Positions 9,188 to 18,116 of a stretch of DNA of 64,000 bases are shown piece by piece. Under the pieces are notes generated by a model. The model was not told where the DNA came from. It worked only from the letters and a program-made list of their open reading frames with translations, and ran no database searches. The stretch is from Aequorivita vitellina (GTDB lineage: Bacteria; Bacteroidota; Bacteroidia; Flavobacteriales; Flavobacteriaceae), in assembly GCF_022008365.1 (NCBI RefSeq), contig NZ_JAIRBA010000023.1, positions 1 to 64,000 of the forward strand, read 5' to 3'. The position numbers and the translations under genes were made by a program. Numbering within the stretch: position 1 is the stretch's first letter; each line of letters starts with the position of its first letter.

Positions 9188-10458
9188 GCTTCGTACATTT
9201 TTTCAATGGCGCTCACATCAGTTTCGGTATCAAACGAATTTTTAGCCTGCTCCAACAGTGTTTTTATTTCTTCATTAATAATTAGTTGATAGCTATCTTC
9301 AGCAGCTAGTTGGCTTTGCAAATACTTCATCATCCATAATAACTTCGCAACCATAATGGGGTCGTGTTTACAGTAGGTTCTTAGCGACGCCATAACATTA
9401 AATAGTAGTTCCTTAAAAGTTACAACGGCCACTCTAAGATTTGCTTTTTCGTCGTGAACAATTATTCCGTTGTCTTGCTTTTGCATGCGCAAGGCAAACA
9501 AATCGGTTAAATAATCAACGGCATTAATGGCAGTACCGGGATCGTTAATTCCGGGAGACATTGCTTTTACGGCAATTTCAGTAATTTGCTTAAACGCCAA
9601 AGTGTAATTATCTTCAATCAATTCACCGCGTGCAAAACTAATATTCGAAATAATAGACTGCACTACTTTATCATCCAATGGCTTTTCAGATTTTAAAAAA
9701 GTAGCATTTTTTAATACAAAAAGTCCTTTTGGAATGGTTAGGTAAATTTTAGTTTTTTCCGCTTCGCAAATCTGTAGAATATTATTTATTGAAAGATTCT
9801 GAAAATAGCCACTACGCCCTGCAGGGTATGCATGCCAATTTGAAGTATCGGGAAACGTTTTCGTTTGTCCTTCTTCAGATTTAATTAACCTTTCCAACCT
9901 TTTCTTTGCACTTACAAAAATACCATCCAGTATATTATTTATCTGTATGCTCTGCGAAATGTTATGAATAAAATAGATAAAAGCCACCAAACAAATAATG
10001 GTTAATACAATTCCCAAAAGCACAGAAAATCCGGGCAACGTATATTTATCTTCGCTGGGTTCAATAGAAAAAAGCGTAAAAATATTATAGAGAATAGTCG
10101 CCAAATAAATGCCTAAAATAAATTGGTGACGTTTATCGCTAATTAAGCCCGGCAGCAGGCGTGGCGAATAATTGCTAGAAGCTTGGCTCAGCAGAAGCAT
10201 TACCATTGAAAAGCTAAATACCATCAATGAAATTAGCCCGCCAAGACAGGCGCTGAGCACCGATAGTGCCGTATCGCCATCCTCTACCATTAGCAGCGGA
10301 AATACATCCATTATTTCTCTAGAAATTCCGTGCTGCTCCGCAAACATCATAATTACGGCAATTAGAAAACCAGTAATTGCAAGCAGCGTAGGGTAAAAAG
10401 CAATTTTACTTTCTACAGTATTGAAGAAATCAAAAATACGGATAAAGAGTTTTTTCAT
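9184..10458 (-). CDS. DUF2254 family inner-membrane protein
   Basis: 424 residues. The N-terminal third has four hydrophobic segments (roughly residues 20-42, 65-95, 110-130 and 143-168); the rest is soluble and contains the family signature MSPGINDPGTAINA near residue 305. The family is widespread and uncharacterised; the layout of membrane helices followed by a cytoplasmic domain resembles a channel or sensor, but this is only an inference. The gene is divergent from hsp20 across a 207-base gap in which I see no clear promoter element. Confidence 0.8.
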   Translation of the reverse strand: MKKLFIRIFDFFNTVESKIAFYPTLLAITGFLIAVIMMFAEQHGISREIMDVFPLLMVEDGDTALSVLSACLGGLISLMVFSFSMVMLLLSQASSNYSPRLLPGLISDKRHQFILGIYLATILYNIFTLFSIEPSEDKYTLPGFSVLLGIVLTIICLVAFIYFIHNISQSIQINNILDGIFVSAKKRLERLIKSEEGQTKTFPDTSNWHAYPAGRSGYFQNLSINNILQICEAEKTKIYLTIPKGLFVLKNATFLKSEKPLDDKVVQSIISNISFARGELIEDNYTLAFKQITEIAVKAMSPGINDPGTAINAVDYLTDLFALRMQKQDNGIIVHDEKANLRVAVVTFKELLFNVMASLRTYCKHDPIMVAKLLWMMKYLQSQLAAEDSYQLIINEEIKTLLEQAKNSFDTETDVSAIEKMYEA

Positions 10459-10665
10459 ATTTAAATGGTTAGCTTTAAATAAAAGTAATTAAAACCAAGC
10501 ACGTTAATTCTTAAAAATGAATTAATGTTGCACTTTCTTTTTAGATAAGCGACATATCGTCAGTGTTTATGTATAAAAACACGCCAAATTGTCTTTAATA
10601 TAAAACTGGAATTGTTATTGAAATAAAGTTTAAAAAAATAACGAATTATAAACAATATTATAGAT

Positions 10666-11100
10666 ATGAAAACAGTTAATAAAGATAGCGTTTGGTTGCC
10701 TGGGCTAATAGACAATTTTCTTTTTGACAATAAGCTCGATACGTTTACTAATAATTATGAAACATTTAGCATTCCAGCGGTAAATATCAGCGAAAATTTG
10801 ACGAATTTTGCAATAGAAATTGCAGTTCCAGGATTTAAAAAAGAAAACTTTACTATTGAAGCTGAGGAAGATACACTAAAAGTCTCTTCAAAAACAATAG
10901 AAACCGCAGAGGAAAGCAATAAGGAAACTCGGTACACGAGAAGAGAATTTAATTACAATAAATTTGAACGTTCTTTTACGCTTCCTGAAAATGTAAAAAC
11001 AGAAGACATTGAAGCCAAATATGAAAATGGCGTTTTAAAAATTACGCTTCCCAAGTTGGAAGAAAAAAAAGTATTGAAGAAAATGGTTGAGATTTCATAA
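10666..11100 (+). CDS. Small heat-shock protein (Hsp20/alpha-crystallin family)
   Basis: 144 residues with an alpha-crystallin domain (about residues 36-130) ending in the family hallmark GVLKITLPK and a short C-terminal extension with KKMVEIS. It is an ATP-independent holdase that binds unfolding proteins in the cytoplasm and forms oligomers. The region AVPGFKKENFTIE is the conserved strand pair of the domain. The gene is alone in its unit, with a hairpin terminator just after. Family assignment is firm. Confidence 0.95.
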   Translation: MKTVNKDSVWLPGLIDNFLFDNKLDTFTNNYETFSIPAVNISENLTNFAIEIAVPGFKKENFTIEAEEDTLKVSSKTIETAEESNKETRYTRREFNYNKFERSFTLPENVKTEDIEAKYENGVLKITLPKLEEKKVLKKMVEIS

Positions 11101-11132
11101 TTGAAATTTAATTTGGTTAGTTAGTTGAATTG

Positions 11133-11165
11133 ACCGCGTGCTACTCAATCGGTGCGCGGTTTTTT
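11133..11165 (+). terminator. Terminator of the hsp20 gene
   Basis: Stem ACCGCG / CGCGGT around a 16-base loop, followed by six T. It lies between convergent hsp20 and rluF. Confidence 0.7.
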
Positions 11166-11172
11166 CATGGCG

Positions 11173-12027
11173 TTAATTCGGGCCGCGTCTTCTTCTTCCG
11201 CCCGTGCTTTTTTGCTCCCGTTTTAACCTGCGTTCTTCACGTCTTTTTATTTCGGGTTTTACTTTTTCTTCAGCTTTTTTCCGATCTTCTTTTGTAAAAA
11301 CTTTTGGCTGGCCATCGCTATCTTTTACAGCTTCTTTTAATGTTTTAAGTTCGGCTGGTGTAAGGTCGCGCCATTCCCCTACTGGTAAATCACCCAACAC
11401 TAAATTCATAATCCGTATTCGTTGCAACGCTACAACTTCGTATCCCAAATATTCGCACATTCGCCTAATTTGTCTATTTAAACCCTGTACAAGAATAATT
11501 CGAAATTCAAAACGGCTAACTCTTTCAACTTTACATCGTTTTGTCACCGTATCTAAAATAGGAATCCCCGAGCCCATTCGTTTTACAAACTCATCGGTTA
11601 CATGTCTGTCTACTTTTACAATGTACTCTTTTTCGTGGGCGTTTCCTGCCCGCAAAATTCTATTTACAATATCGCCAACATTGGTTAATAATAGCAAGCC
11701 TTCACTGGGTTTATCCAATCTTCCTACGGGAAAAATACGCTCCGGGTGATTTACAAAATCTACTACATTATCGTCAAAGCGGGTATCGGTGGTACAGGTA
11801 ATTCCCACGGGTTTATTCAGCATTATAAAAACTTCGGTGTCGTTTTTGGTAATGAGTTTTCCGTCCACACGCACCTCATCTCCTGGCATAACGCGATCTC
11901 CAAGCCCTGTTTTTTCGCCGTTTATAGTCACTCGGCCTTTTTCAATTAAGGTATCGGCTTCCCGGCGCGAGCAGTAGCCGCTATCGCTAATTGCTTTGTT
12001 CAATCGTACAGAATCTGGGTGGTGCAT
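11173..12027 (-). CDS. rluF: 23S rRNA pseudouridine synthase, RluF-like
   Basis: 284 residues: an N-terminal S4 RNA-binding domain ([20 protein letters not shown]), then the RsuA/RluB/E/F catalytic domain with the aspartate motif [15 protein letters not shown], in which D is the nucleophile for uridine isomerisation. The run [16 protein letters not shown] and [16 protein letters not shown] resemble RluF, which modifies U2604 (and the tRNA-Tyr anticodon U35 in E. coli) near the peptidyl-transferase centre. The C-terminal tail is strongly basic ([19 protein letters not shown]), longer than in E. coli, and probably adds RNA binding. It has its own -7 element upstream. Confidence 0.88.
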   Translation of the reverse strand: MHHPDSVRLNKAISDSGYCSRREADTLIEKGRVTINGEKTGLGDRVMPGDEVRVDGKLITKNDTEVFIMLNKPVGITCTTDTRFDDNVVDFVNHPERIFPVGRLDKPSEGLLLLTNVGDIVNRILRAGNAHEKEYIVKVDRHVTDEFVKRMGSGIPILDTVTKRCKVERVSRFEFRIILVQGLNRQIRRMCEYLGYEVVALQRIRIMNLVLGDLPVGEWRDLTPAELKTLKEAVKDSDGQPKVFTKEDRKKAEEKVKPEIKRREERRLKREQKSTGGRRRRGPN

Positions 12028-12040
12028 GGCTTCTTTTTTA

Positions 12041-12048
12041 CAAAGATA
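12041..12048 (-). promoter_or_regulatory. -7 promoter element of rluF
   Basis: Minus strand TATCTTTG (perfect TAnnTTTG), 14 bases before the start codon. A TTG lies 14 bases upstream, a little closer than usual. Confidence 0.5.
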
Positions 12049-12140
12049 CCATTAATGAAGCGCAATAGGAAAAGGTTAAATTTGATTTAATTGCTTTAGT
12101 AAATTTTTTAAAAAATTGTAGTTTCCACAAAAATTAAAAT

Positions 12141-13667
12141 ATGGCAATACTCGGTTCAATTATTAAAACGGCAATAGACCTTCGCGGGGCAATTGTTTCG
12201 AAAAAATCTCCAGTAGCATCGCAACAAGAAGTTTTAAGAAACCTACTTGAAAAAGCGAAGGACACGGCATTCGGTAAATATTATGGTTTTTCGAAAATTC
12301 TTGAATCGGAAGATATTTCAAAGACGTTTGCAGCAAACGTTCCGTATTTTGATTACAATGAAATGGAGTCTAATTGGTGGTGCAAAACCCAAGAAGGTTT
12401 GAAAGACATTAGCTGGCCGGGATCTCCAAAATATTTTGCCCGAAGTAGCGGTACTACGGGAAAATCTTCAAAAAAGATTCCCGTCACCGACGAGATGATT
12501 GAAGCCATTCGCACCACTGGAATTAAGCAAGTTGGCGCATTGACCAATTTTGAACTTCCATCAGATTTTTACGAAAAGGAAATTATGATGTTGGGCAGTA
12601 GTACAGATTTGGAGGAACAGGATCAATTTTTAGAGGGGGAAATTAGCGGAATTAGTGCAAGCAATATTCCTTTTTGGTTTCGCGGATATTACAAACCGGG
12701 CGACGAGATTGCACAAATGGAAGACTGGGATCAAAAAGTAGAAACGATAGCCAAAAACGCTCGTAATTGGGATATTGGCGCACTGAGCGGTATTCCTTCG
12801 TGGATGGAATTGATGATGAAACAAGTAATTGAATATCACGATGCAAAAAACATACACGAAATATGGCCCAATTTACAAGTTTATACTTCGGGAGGAGTTG
12901 CTTTTCAGCCGTACGAAAAGAGTTTTAATCAATTGTTGGCGCATCCAATTACGGTAATTGACACCTATTTGGCTTCGGAAGGATTTTTAGCATTTCAGAA
13001 CAGACCCGATACTACTTCGATGAAATTGGTAACCGATAATGGAATTTATTTTGAGTTTGTGCCCTTTGAACCTGAATACATAAACGAAGACGGGTCGCTT
13101 GCGCAGGATGCTCCTGCCCTTAGCCTTGCAGAAGTTGAAACAGATGTAGATTACGTTTTAATTATCAGCACCGTTTCGGGCGCATGGCGGTATTTAATTG
13201 GCGACACGATTGCTTTTACCAATGTTGAAAAGGCTGAAATTAAAATAACGGGACGCACAAAATTCTTTTTAAACGTAGTGGGCTCGCAGCTTTCTGTAAA
13301 TAAAATGGAAGTCGCTTTGCGTGAAATGGAGGAACAATTTGATATTAAAATTCCAGAATTCACTTTGGCGGCAGTCAAGATTGATGGCGAATTTTACCAT
13401 CATTGGTATTTGGGCACGGAAACTAAAATTAATACTGAAGAAATAGCCGATGCTTTGGATAAAGCATTAAAAGAAGCCAATAAAAATTACGCCGTGGCTC
13501 GTTCAAAGGCGTTGGAAGGGGTAAAAGTAACCACAATAAATCCTAAACTTTTTCACGAATGGAACGCCAAAAATAAAAAGATGGGCGGGCAAGTAAAGAT
13601 GGAAAAGGTTATGAATGAAGAAAAATTTGCGGAGTGGGAGGAATTTGTGAAGACGCAGAAAGCTTGA
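12141..13667 (+). CDS. GH3-family acyl-adenylating enzyme
   Basis: 508 residues, full family length. GH3 proteins belong to the adenylate-forming superfamily; in plants they join amino acids to hormones such as indole-acetate and jasmonate. Seen here: the phosphate loop RSSGTTGKSSKKIPV (about residues 101-115), the region YTSGGVAFQPYE, YLASEGFLAFQ (acyl-site motif), and the hinge GRTKFFLNVVGSQLS. Bacteroidota members have no known substrate, so neither hormone conjugation nor any specific acid can be claimed. The gene is monocistronic and convergent with the M48-like gene six bases away. Confidence 0.85.
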   Translation: MAILGSIIKTAIDLRGAIVSKKSPVASQQEVLRNLLEKAKDTAFGKYYGFSKILESEDISKTFAANVPYFDYNEMESNWWCKTQEGLKDISWPGSPKYFARSSGTTGKSSKKIPVTDEMIEAIRTTGIKQVGALTNFELPSDFYEKEIMMLGSSTDLEEQDQFLEGEISGISASNIPFWFRGYYKPGDEIAQMEDWDQKVETIAKNARNWDIGALSGIPSWMELMMKQVIEYHDAKNIHEIWPNLQVYTSGGVAFQPYEKSFNQLLAHPITVIDTYLASEGFLAFQNRPDTTSMKLVTDNGIYFEFVPFEPEYINEDGSLAQDAPALSLAEVETDVDYVLIISTVSGAWRYLIGDTIAFTNVEKAEIKITGRTKFFLNVVGSQLSVNKMEVALREMEEQFDIKIPEFTLAAVKIDGEFYHHWYLGTETKINTEEIADALDKALKEANKNYAVARSKALEGVKVTTINPKLFHEWNAKNKKMGGQVKMEKVMNEEKFAEWEEFVKTQKA

Positions 13668-13673
13668 GAATAA

Positions 13674-14324
13674 TCAACTATCCTCTTCAATATTTTCAAG
13701 TTCTTCAGCCACTTTGTTTTTATTAATAAGCTCCATTACCTCTTCGGGGGAAATGTAAAGGCGGCGGATTCGTTCCTTGTATTTTTCGGAAAGGTTGGCG
13801 TTATCTAAGATGAAATTTTTCGTTTTTATGATATAATCGCCCATTCCGTGAATAATTGCATACGTATCTGCTGCGCGTTCAACTTCTTTTATGTGCTTAA
13901 AAGAAAACAAATATTTTATTCCAAAAATTAACATCCCCAGATTTGTACGGTCGCGATAATCCATTAAATGCCCCAATTCGTGGCCAATCCAACCAACTTT
14001 TACATCAGAGGGAATATCGTCCATTGTAAATTTTTCACCTTCAATTTGAATGCTTCGGCTAATTAAAATAACATATTCTCTGTTTTCCTTACTTTTAAAA
14101 AAACTAGTGAATCTGGGTTGGGCTTGCATCGTAGATTTCCGAATGTTGTTTTTAAACTTAAATTCAATTGCGGTATCGTAAAGTTCGGGAAAAAACGTCA
14201 AAGCTTCAATTGCTTCCTTTTTGATGCTCTCCGGAATTATTTTGTTCTCCAAATTGATACTTTGTGCTGTAGCCATAGAAATGGAAAAATACAAAATAGG
14301 TTTTATCAAGGACGTTAAGAGCAT
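13674..14324 (-). CDS. M48-like zinc peptidase, small membrane-attached form
   Basis: 216 residues with an N-terminal hydrophobic segment that may be a signal peptide or anchor (MLLTSLIKPILYFSISMATAQ) and the zinc motif HELGH in VGWIGHELGHLMDYRD, with a downstream glutamate in the AADTYAI-like segment EVERAADTYAI as third ligand. This arrangement (HExxH then ExxxD) is the M48/gluzincin pattern. Its substrate is unknown. The ten C-terminal residues are very acidic. It lies downstream of uvrB on the same strand, with a 108-base gap, so co-transcription is possible but not shown. Confidence 0.7.
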   Translation of the reverse strand: MLLTSLIKPILYFSISMATAQSINLENKIIPESIKKEAIEALTFFPELYDTAIEFKFKNNIRKSTMQAQPRFTSFFKSKENREYVILISRSIQIEGEKFTMDDIPSDVKVGWIGHELGHLMDYRDRTNLGMLIFGIKYLFSFKHIKEVERAADTYAIIHGMGDYIIKTKNFILDNANLSEKYKERIRRLYISPEEVMELINKNKVAEELENIEEDS

Positions 14325-14432
14325 TGTAAAGTTTGGGATTTGGAGTTTGTTGCTTTGTTGCTTTGGGCGTTGTTTTTTAATTATTTCATAAAATAAAACT
14401 TAAAGATTGAAGGCGTGCGATGAACTGTACAT

Positions 14433-16430
14433 CTACGTAGTTTCTAATTGTTTTTGAAAGGATTTTATTTTGTCGCGAAGTTTGGCTGCCATCATAAAAT
14501 CGAGATCTTTTGCGGCATTTTCCATCGCTTTGCGCGTATCGCGAATTTTCTTTTCTATCTGCGCTTTTGTTAAATATTCCACTTCCGATTCGGCTGCGAG
14601 ACTGTCAGCAGTGTCAAAAGTATAAGCAGCCTGTCTAGATTTTGTCAATGAATTTTCAAACGATTTTTTAATCGCGGTTGGGGTGATGCCGTGTTTTAAA
14701 TTATATGCAATTTGTTTTTCTCTTTTATAATTGGTGCTATCAATTGTCTGTTGCATGCTCTTGGTTATTTTGTCGGCATACATAATTGCCATCCCGTTTA
14801 GGTTTCGCGCTGCACGCCCCACGGTTTGGGTTAACGAACGTCCACTTCTTAAAAAGCCTTCTTTATCGGCATCTAAAATTGCAACTAATGAAACTTCGGG
14901 CAAATCTAATCCTTCACGCAAGAGGTTCACTCCTACTAAAACATCAAAAAGTCCGAGACGCAAATCCTGCATAATTTCCACGCGTTCCAAAGTGTCCACA
15001 TCGCTGTGAATATAACGGGTACGCACTTGTACCCTTTCTAAGTATTTGGTTAATTCTTCTGCCATTCTTTTGGTTAAAGTGGTAACCAAAATACGTTCGT
15101 CCTTTTCAATGCGAAGATGAATTTCTTCTAATAAATCGTCAATTTGATTTAAACTCGGGCGCACTTCAATTGGTGGATCCAGCAAACCTGTTGGGCGAAT
15201 TATTTGCTCCACATACACTCCACCGCTCTTCTCCAATTCGTAATCTGCAGGGGTGGCACTCACATAAATTACTTGGTTTTGCAAAGCTTCAAATTCTTCA
15301 AATTTCAATGGGCGATTGTCCATTGCCGCTGGCAGTCGGAAGCCATAATCTACTAAGTTTTCCTTACGGGAACGATCCCCGCCGTACATAGCGCCAACTT
15401 GTGGAATGGATACGTGGCTTTCGTCAACTACCATTAAATAATCCTTGGGAAAATAATCTAACAAACAGAATGGCCGCGTGCCCGGAAGTCGCTGGTCTAA
15501 ATAGCGCGAATAGTTTTCAATGCCGCTGCAATAGCCCAATTCGCGAATCATTTCAAGATCGAAATTGGTGCGTTCCTCCAAGCGTTTTGCCTCCAAATGT
15601 TTCCCGATTTCCTTGAAATATTCAATCTGTAAAACCAAATCGTCTTGAATATTTCGGATAGCGCCCTGTAAAACATCGGGCGAAGTAACGAACATATTTG
15701 CCGGATAGATATTCAGTCTGTCGTATTTATCTTTTATAGTATTGTTTTGTGGATCGAATACTTCAATTTCTTCAATTTCATCTCCAAAAAAATGAATTCT
15801 GAAAGCGTCATCTGCGTACCCCGGATACACATCTACGGTATCTCCCTTGATGCGAAACCGACCGTGATTAAACTCTGCTTCCGTCCGCGAATAAAGACTT
15901 TGCACCAATCGATGCAATAGTTTTGTTCTCGAGATGGTCTGTCCTTTTTCTAAACTAATTACGTTTTTCTGAAATTCCACGGGGTTTCCGATACCGTACA
16001 AACACGAAACCGAAGACACAACAATTACATCCCTTCTACCCGAAAGCAAAGACGATGTCGTGCTAAGTCGCATTTTTTCAATTTCTTCATTTATGGAAAG
16101 ATCTTTTTCAATATAAGTTCCGCTGCTAGGTATAAATGCTTCGGGCTGGTAATAATCGTAATACGAAACAAAATACTCCACCGCATTTTCGGGAAATAGG
16201 TTTTTAAATTCCGTGTAAAGTTGGGCCGCAAGCGTTTTATTGTGCGCCAAAACCAATGTTGGTTTTTGTACTTTTTGTACAACATTTGCCACCGTAAAAG
16301 TCTTTCCGGAGCCGGTAACACCCAAAAGAGTTTGATATTTTTCGCCCGAAGTTAAACCTTCCGCCAAGGATTTTATAGCTGTGGGCTGGTCACCCGTAGG
16401 CTGAAATTCTGAGGAAATTTTAAAGTTCAT
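14433..16430 (-). CDS. uvrB: Excinuclease ABC subunit B
   Basis: 665 residues, usual length. UvrB is the DNA-binding helicase-like subunit that verifies damage and loads UvrC in nucleotide excision repair. The Walker A motif GVTGSGKT is at residues 37-44, the damage-probing beta-hairpin contains YYDYYQPEA (residues 90-98), the helicase motifs DESHVS and QTVGRAARN are present, and the C-terminal UVR domain (last about 40 residues, AAKDLDFMMAAKLRDKI) binds UvrC. A perfect TAnnTTTG promoter and a 14-base palindrome lie immediately upstream. Confidence 0.98.
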   Translation of the reverse strand: MNFKISSEFQPTGDQPTAIKSLAEGLTSGEKYQTLLGVTGSGKTFTVANVVQKVQKPTLVLAHNKTLAAQLYTEFKNLFPENAVEYFVSYYDYYQPEAFIPSSGTYIEKDLSINEEIEKMRLSTTSSLLSGRRDVIVVSSVSCLYGIGNPVEFQKNVISLEKGQTISRTKLLHRLVQSLYSRTEAEFNHGRFRIKGDTVDVYPGYADDAFRIHFFGDEIEEIEVFDPQNNTIKDKYDRLNIYPANMFVTSPDVLQGAIRNIQDDLVLQIEYFKEIGKHLEAKRLEERTNFDLEMIRELGYCSGIENYSRYLDQRLPGTRPFCLLDYFPKDYLMVVDESHVSIPQVGAMYGGDRSRKENLVDYGFRLPAAMDNRPLKFEEFEALQNQVIYVSATPADYELEKSGGVYVEQIIRPTGLLDPPIEVRPSLNQIDDLLEEIHLRIEKDERILVTTLTKRMAEELTKYLERVQVRTRYIHSDVDTLERVEIMQDLRLGLFDVLVGVNLLREGLDLPEVSLVAILDADKEGFLRSGRSLTQTVGRAARNLNGMAIMYADKITKSMQQTIDSTNYKREKQIAYNLKHGITPTAIKKSFENSLTKSRQAAYTFDTADSLAAESEVEYLTKAQIEKKIRDTRKAMENAAKDLDFMMAAKLRDKIKSFQKQLETT

Positions 16431-16451
16431 ATTTTCTTTTTCAATAGGTTA

Positions 16452-16483
16452 CAAAAGTAGTGAAAATTGACGTGAGTATTGAA
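16452..16483 (-). promoter_or_regulatory. Promoter of uvrB
   Basis: On the minus strand: TTTC, 21 bases, then TACTTTTG (16459-16452), a perfect -7 element with a 3/4 match to TTTG at -33. Predicted transcript start about 16 bases before the uvrB ATG. Confidence 0.5.
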
Positions 16484-16485
16484 AC

Positions 16486-16499
16486 ATGTCAATTGACAT
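16486..16499. promoter_or_regulatory. Palindrome next to the uvrB promoter, possible operator
   Basis: ATGTCAATTGACAT is a perfect 14-base palindrome lying directly upstream of the -33 element of uvrB. A damage-response repressor is an obvious candidate to bind here, but no Bacteroidota consensus known to me matches it, so the function is open. Confidence 0.35.
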
Positions 16500-16709
16500 A
16501 GATTGCAGTTATTTCTTTTTTGATAAAAATTATACTATAAAATGAGTTTGTTTTTAGGAAATTCAAAATGCATGCCAATTCACCTATTTATATATTTATT
16601 TTTTAAAACGTTAACATTTATTGTCGAAAAATAATTTGTTTTTATTAAGTTTATTCGTTTTTAAAAAAAAACCAGTCGCTTATAAATAACAAACTACCCA
16701 AATCAGATT

Positions 16710-18098
16710 ATGAAATCCATCGCTTTCCGAATACTAATTCCCCTACTAATTATTCTTGCATTCAATGCGTGTAAAAGCGATGATGACTCTGGTTATGTTG
16801 CTTTAAATATTGACGCCAACGCAGATATTGGAGAGGTTTTTCAAAATTCTTCATTGGAAATTCCTATTTTAGAAAACGACCTCAATGTGCCGGCAGATGG
16901 TGAAATTTTAATAACCGCACCGCAAAGTGGCACGGCGATAATAAATACCAACGGCACCCCTACAAACATTCTTGACGATACGTTGCAATACACGCCAAAT
17001 GAAACCTTTGAAGGCGAAGTCACATTTCAATATACCGTTTGCGACCTAACGGGACAAAGTTGCGCCACTGCAACTGTTACTATTAATGTTTTGCCATTTT
17101 CTCCAGTGAATTTTGATATAGAAACGGTGCCATTCGACAAGCTATCCGATTATAATTTCTTTGAAGGAAACTTAGCCGAATTAGCCCCTGTTTACGGGGT
17201 TTTACCCTACGAACCCATCAACGCGTTGTTTTCAGATTACGCACACAAAAAGCGTTTTGTTTGGATGCCCTATAATGTAGAAGCAACCTACGTGAGTGAT
17301 GGAGATGTTTTAAATTTTCCGACGGGGAGTGCTTTAATTAAAACTTTTTATTACGAAAATGTTTTACCAAATAACACCACACAAAATATTGAAACGCGTT
17401 TGCTAATTAAAAAAGATGAAGGCTGGATTTTTGCAAATTACATTTGGGATGAAACCCAACAAGAAGCTTTTTTGAATACCACAGGCTACGGCTTTAACGT
17501 TCCAGTTGAATGGATTGAAAACGGGGAAACAAAATCGGTTAACTACAGGATTCCTTCAGATTTAGAATGTTTTATTTGTCATAAATTCAACGATGTAATA
17601 TTTCCTATTGGTCCAAAACCACAAAACTTAAATGCAATTTATGAATATGCGGACGGGATTGAAAATCAGCTTGAAAAGTGGGAAGAAATAGGATATCTTT
17701 CAAACACCAATTTACCCACTACAATTGAAACCGTGCCAAGTTGGAAAGACATTTCACAGAGTTTAGAAACGAGAGTACGCTCTTATTTTGATATGAATTG
17801 CGCTCACTGCCACATCGTTGGCGGGCACTGTGGAGCGCGGTCGTTGCGATTGGCATTTAGAGAGAGCCACGAGCACGATAACTTGGGCGTTTGCATAGAT
17901 CCGGATCTTCAAGTTCCGGGATATGATGGTGCTAAACTCATAAGCCCGGGCGATGCCGAAAATTCAATTTTATATTTTAGAGTAGCAACCACCTTAGAAG
18001 AATATGCAATGCCTATGATTGGGCGTTCTTTAGCAGATGAAGCGTTTCTTCCTGTTTTAGAAGAATGGATAAACTCATTAACCGAACCTTGCAACTAA
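16710..18098 (+). CDS. SO2930-family di-heme cytochrome c lipoprotein
   Basis: 462 residues with a lipoprotein signal peptide ending in the lipobox FNAC (Cys about residue 20), an aspartate/serine-rich linker, an immunoglobulin/cadherin-like module (about residues 30-130, ending YTVCDLTGQSCATATVTINV), then the SO2930 domain with two heme-binding motifs: CFICH (about residue 289) and CAHCH (about residue 366). The family is predicted to be an envelope electron-transfer or oxidase protein; its chemistry is unknown. The extra N-terminal beta module suggests surface display. It is followed 18 bases later by the FG-GAP protein, so the two are probably one operon. Confidence 0.85.
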   Translation: MKSIAFRILIPLLIILAFNACKSDDDSGYVALNIDANADIGEVFQNSSLEIPILENDLNVPADGEILITAPQSGTAIINTNGTPTNILDDTLQYTPNETFEGEVTFQYTVCDLTGQSCATATVTINVLPFSPVNFDIETVPFDKLSDYNFFEGNLAELAPVYGVLPYEPINALFSDYAHKKRFVWMPYNVEATYVSDGDVLNFPTGSALIKTFYYENVLPNNTTQNIETRLLIKKDEGWIFANYIWDETQQEAFLNTTGYGFNVPVEWIENGETKSVNYRIPSDLECFICHKFNDVIFPIGPKPQNLNAIYEYADGIENQLEKWEEIGYLSNTNLPTTIETVPSWKDISQSLETRVRSYFDMNCAHCHIVGGHCGARSLRLAFRESHEHDNLGVCIDPDLQVPGYDGAKLISPGDAENSILYFRVATTLEEYAMPMIGRSLADEAFLPVLEEWINSLTEPCN

Positions 18099-18116
18099 CC
18101 AATTAATATTTTACTC

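Noticed and set aside
16446-16452. GGTTACA before uvrB as a further ECF -35 box
   Set aside because: At 15 bases downstream the sequence is TATGAACT, overlapping the uvrB start codon, not a CATCTAAA-like box. The TACTTTTG element explains the promoter better.
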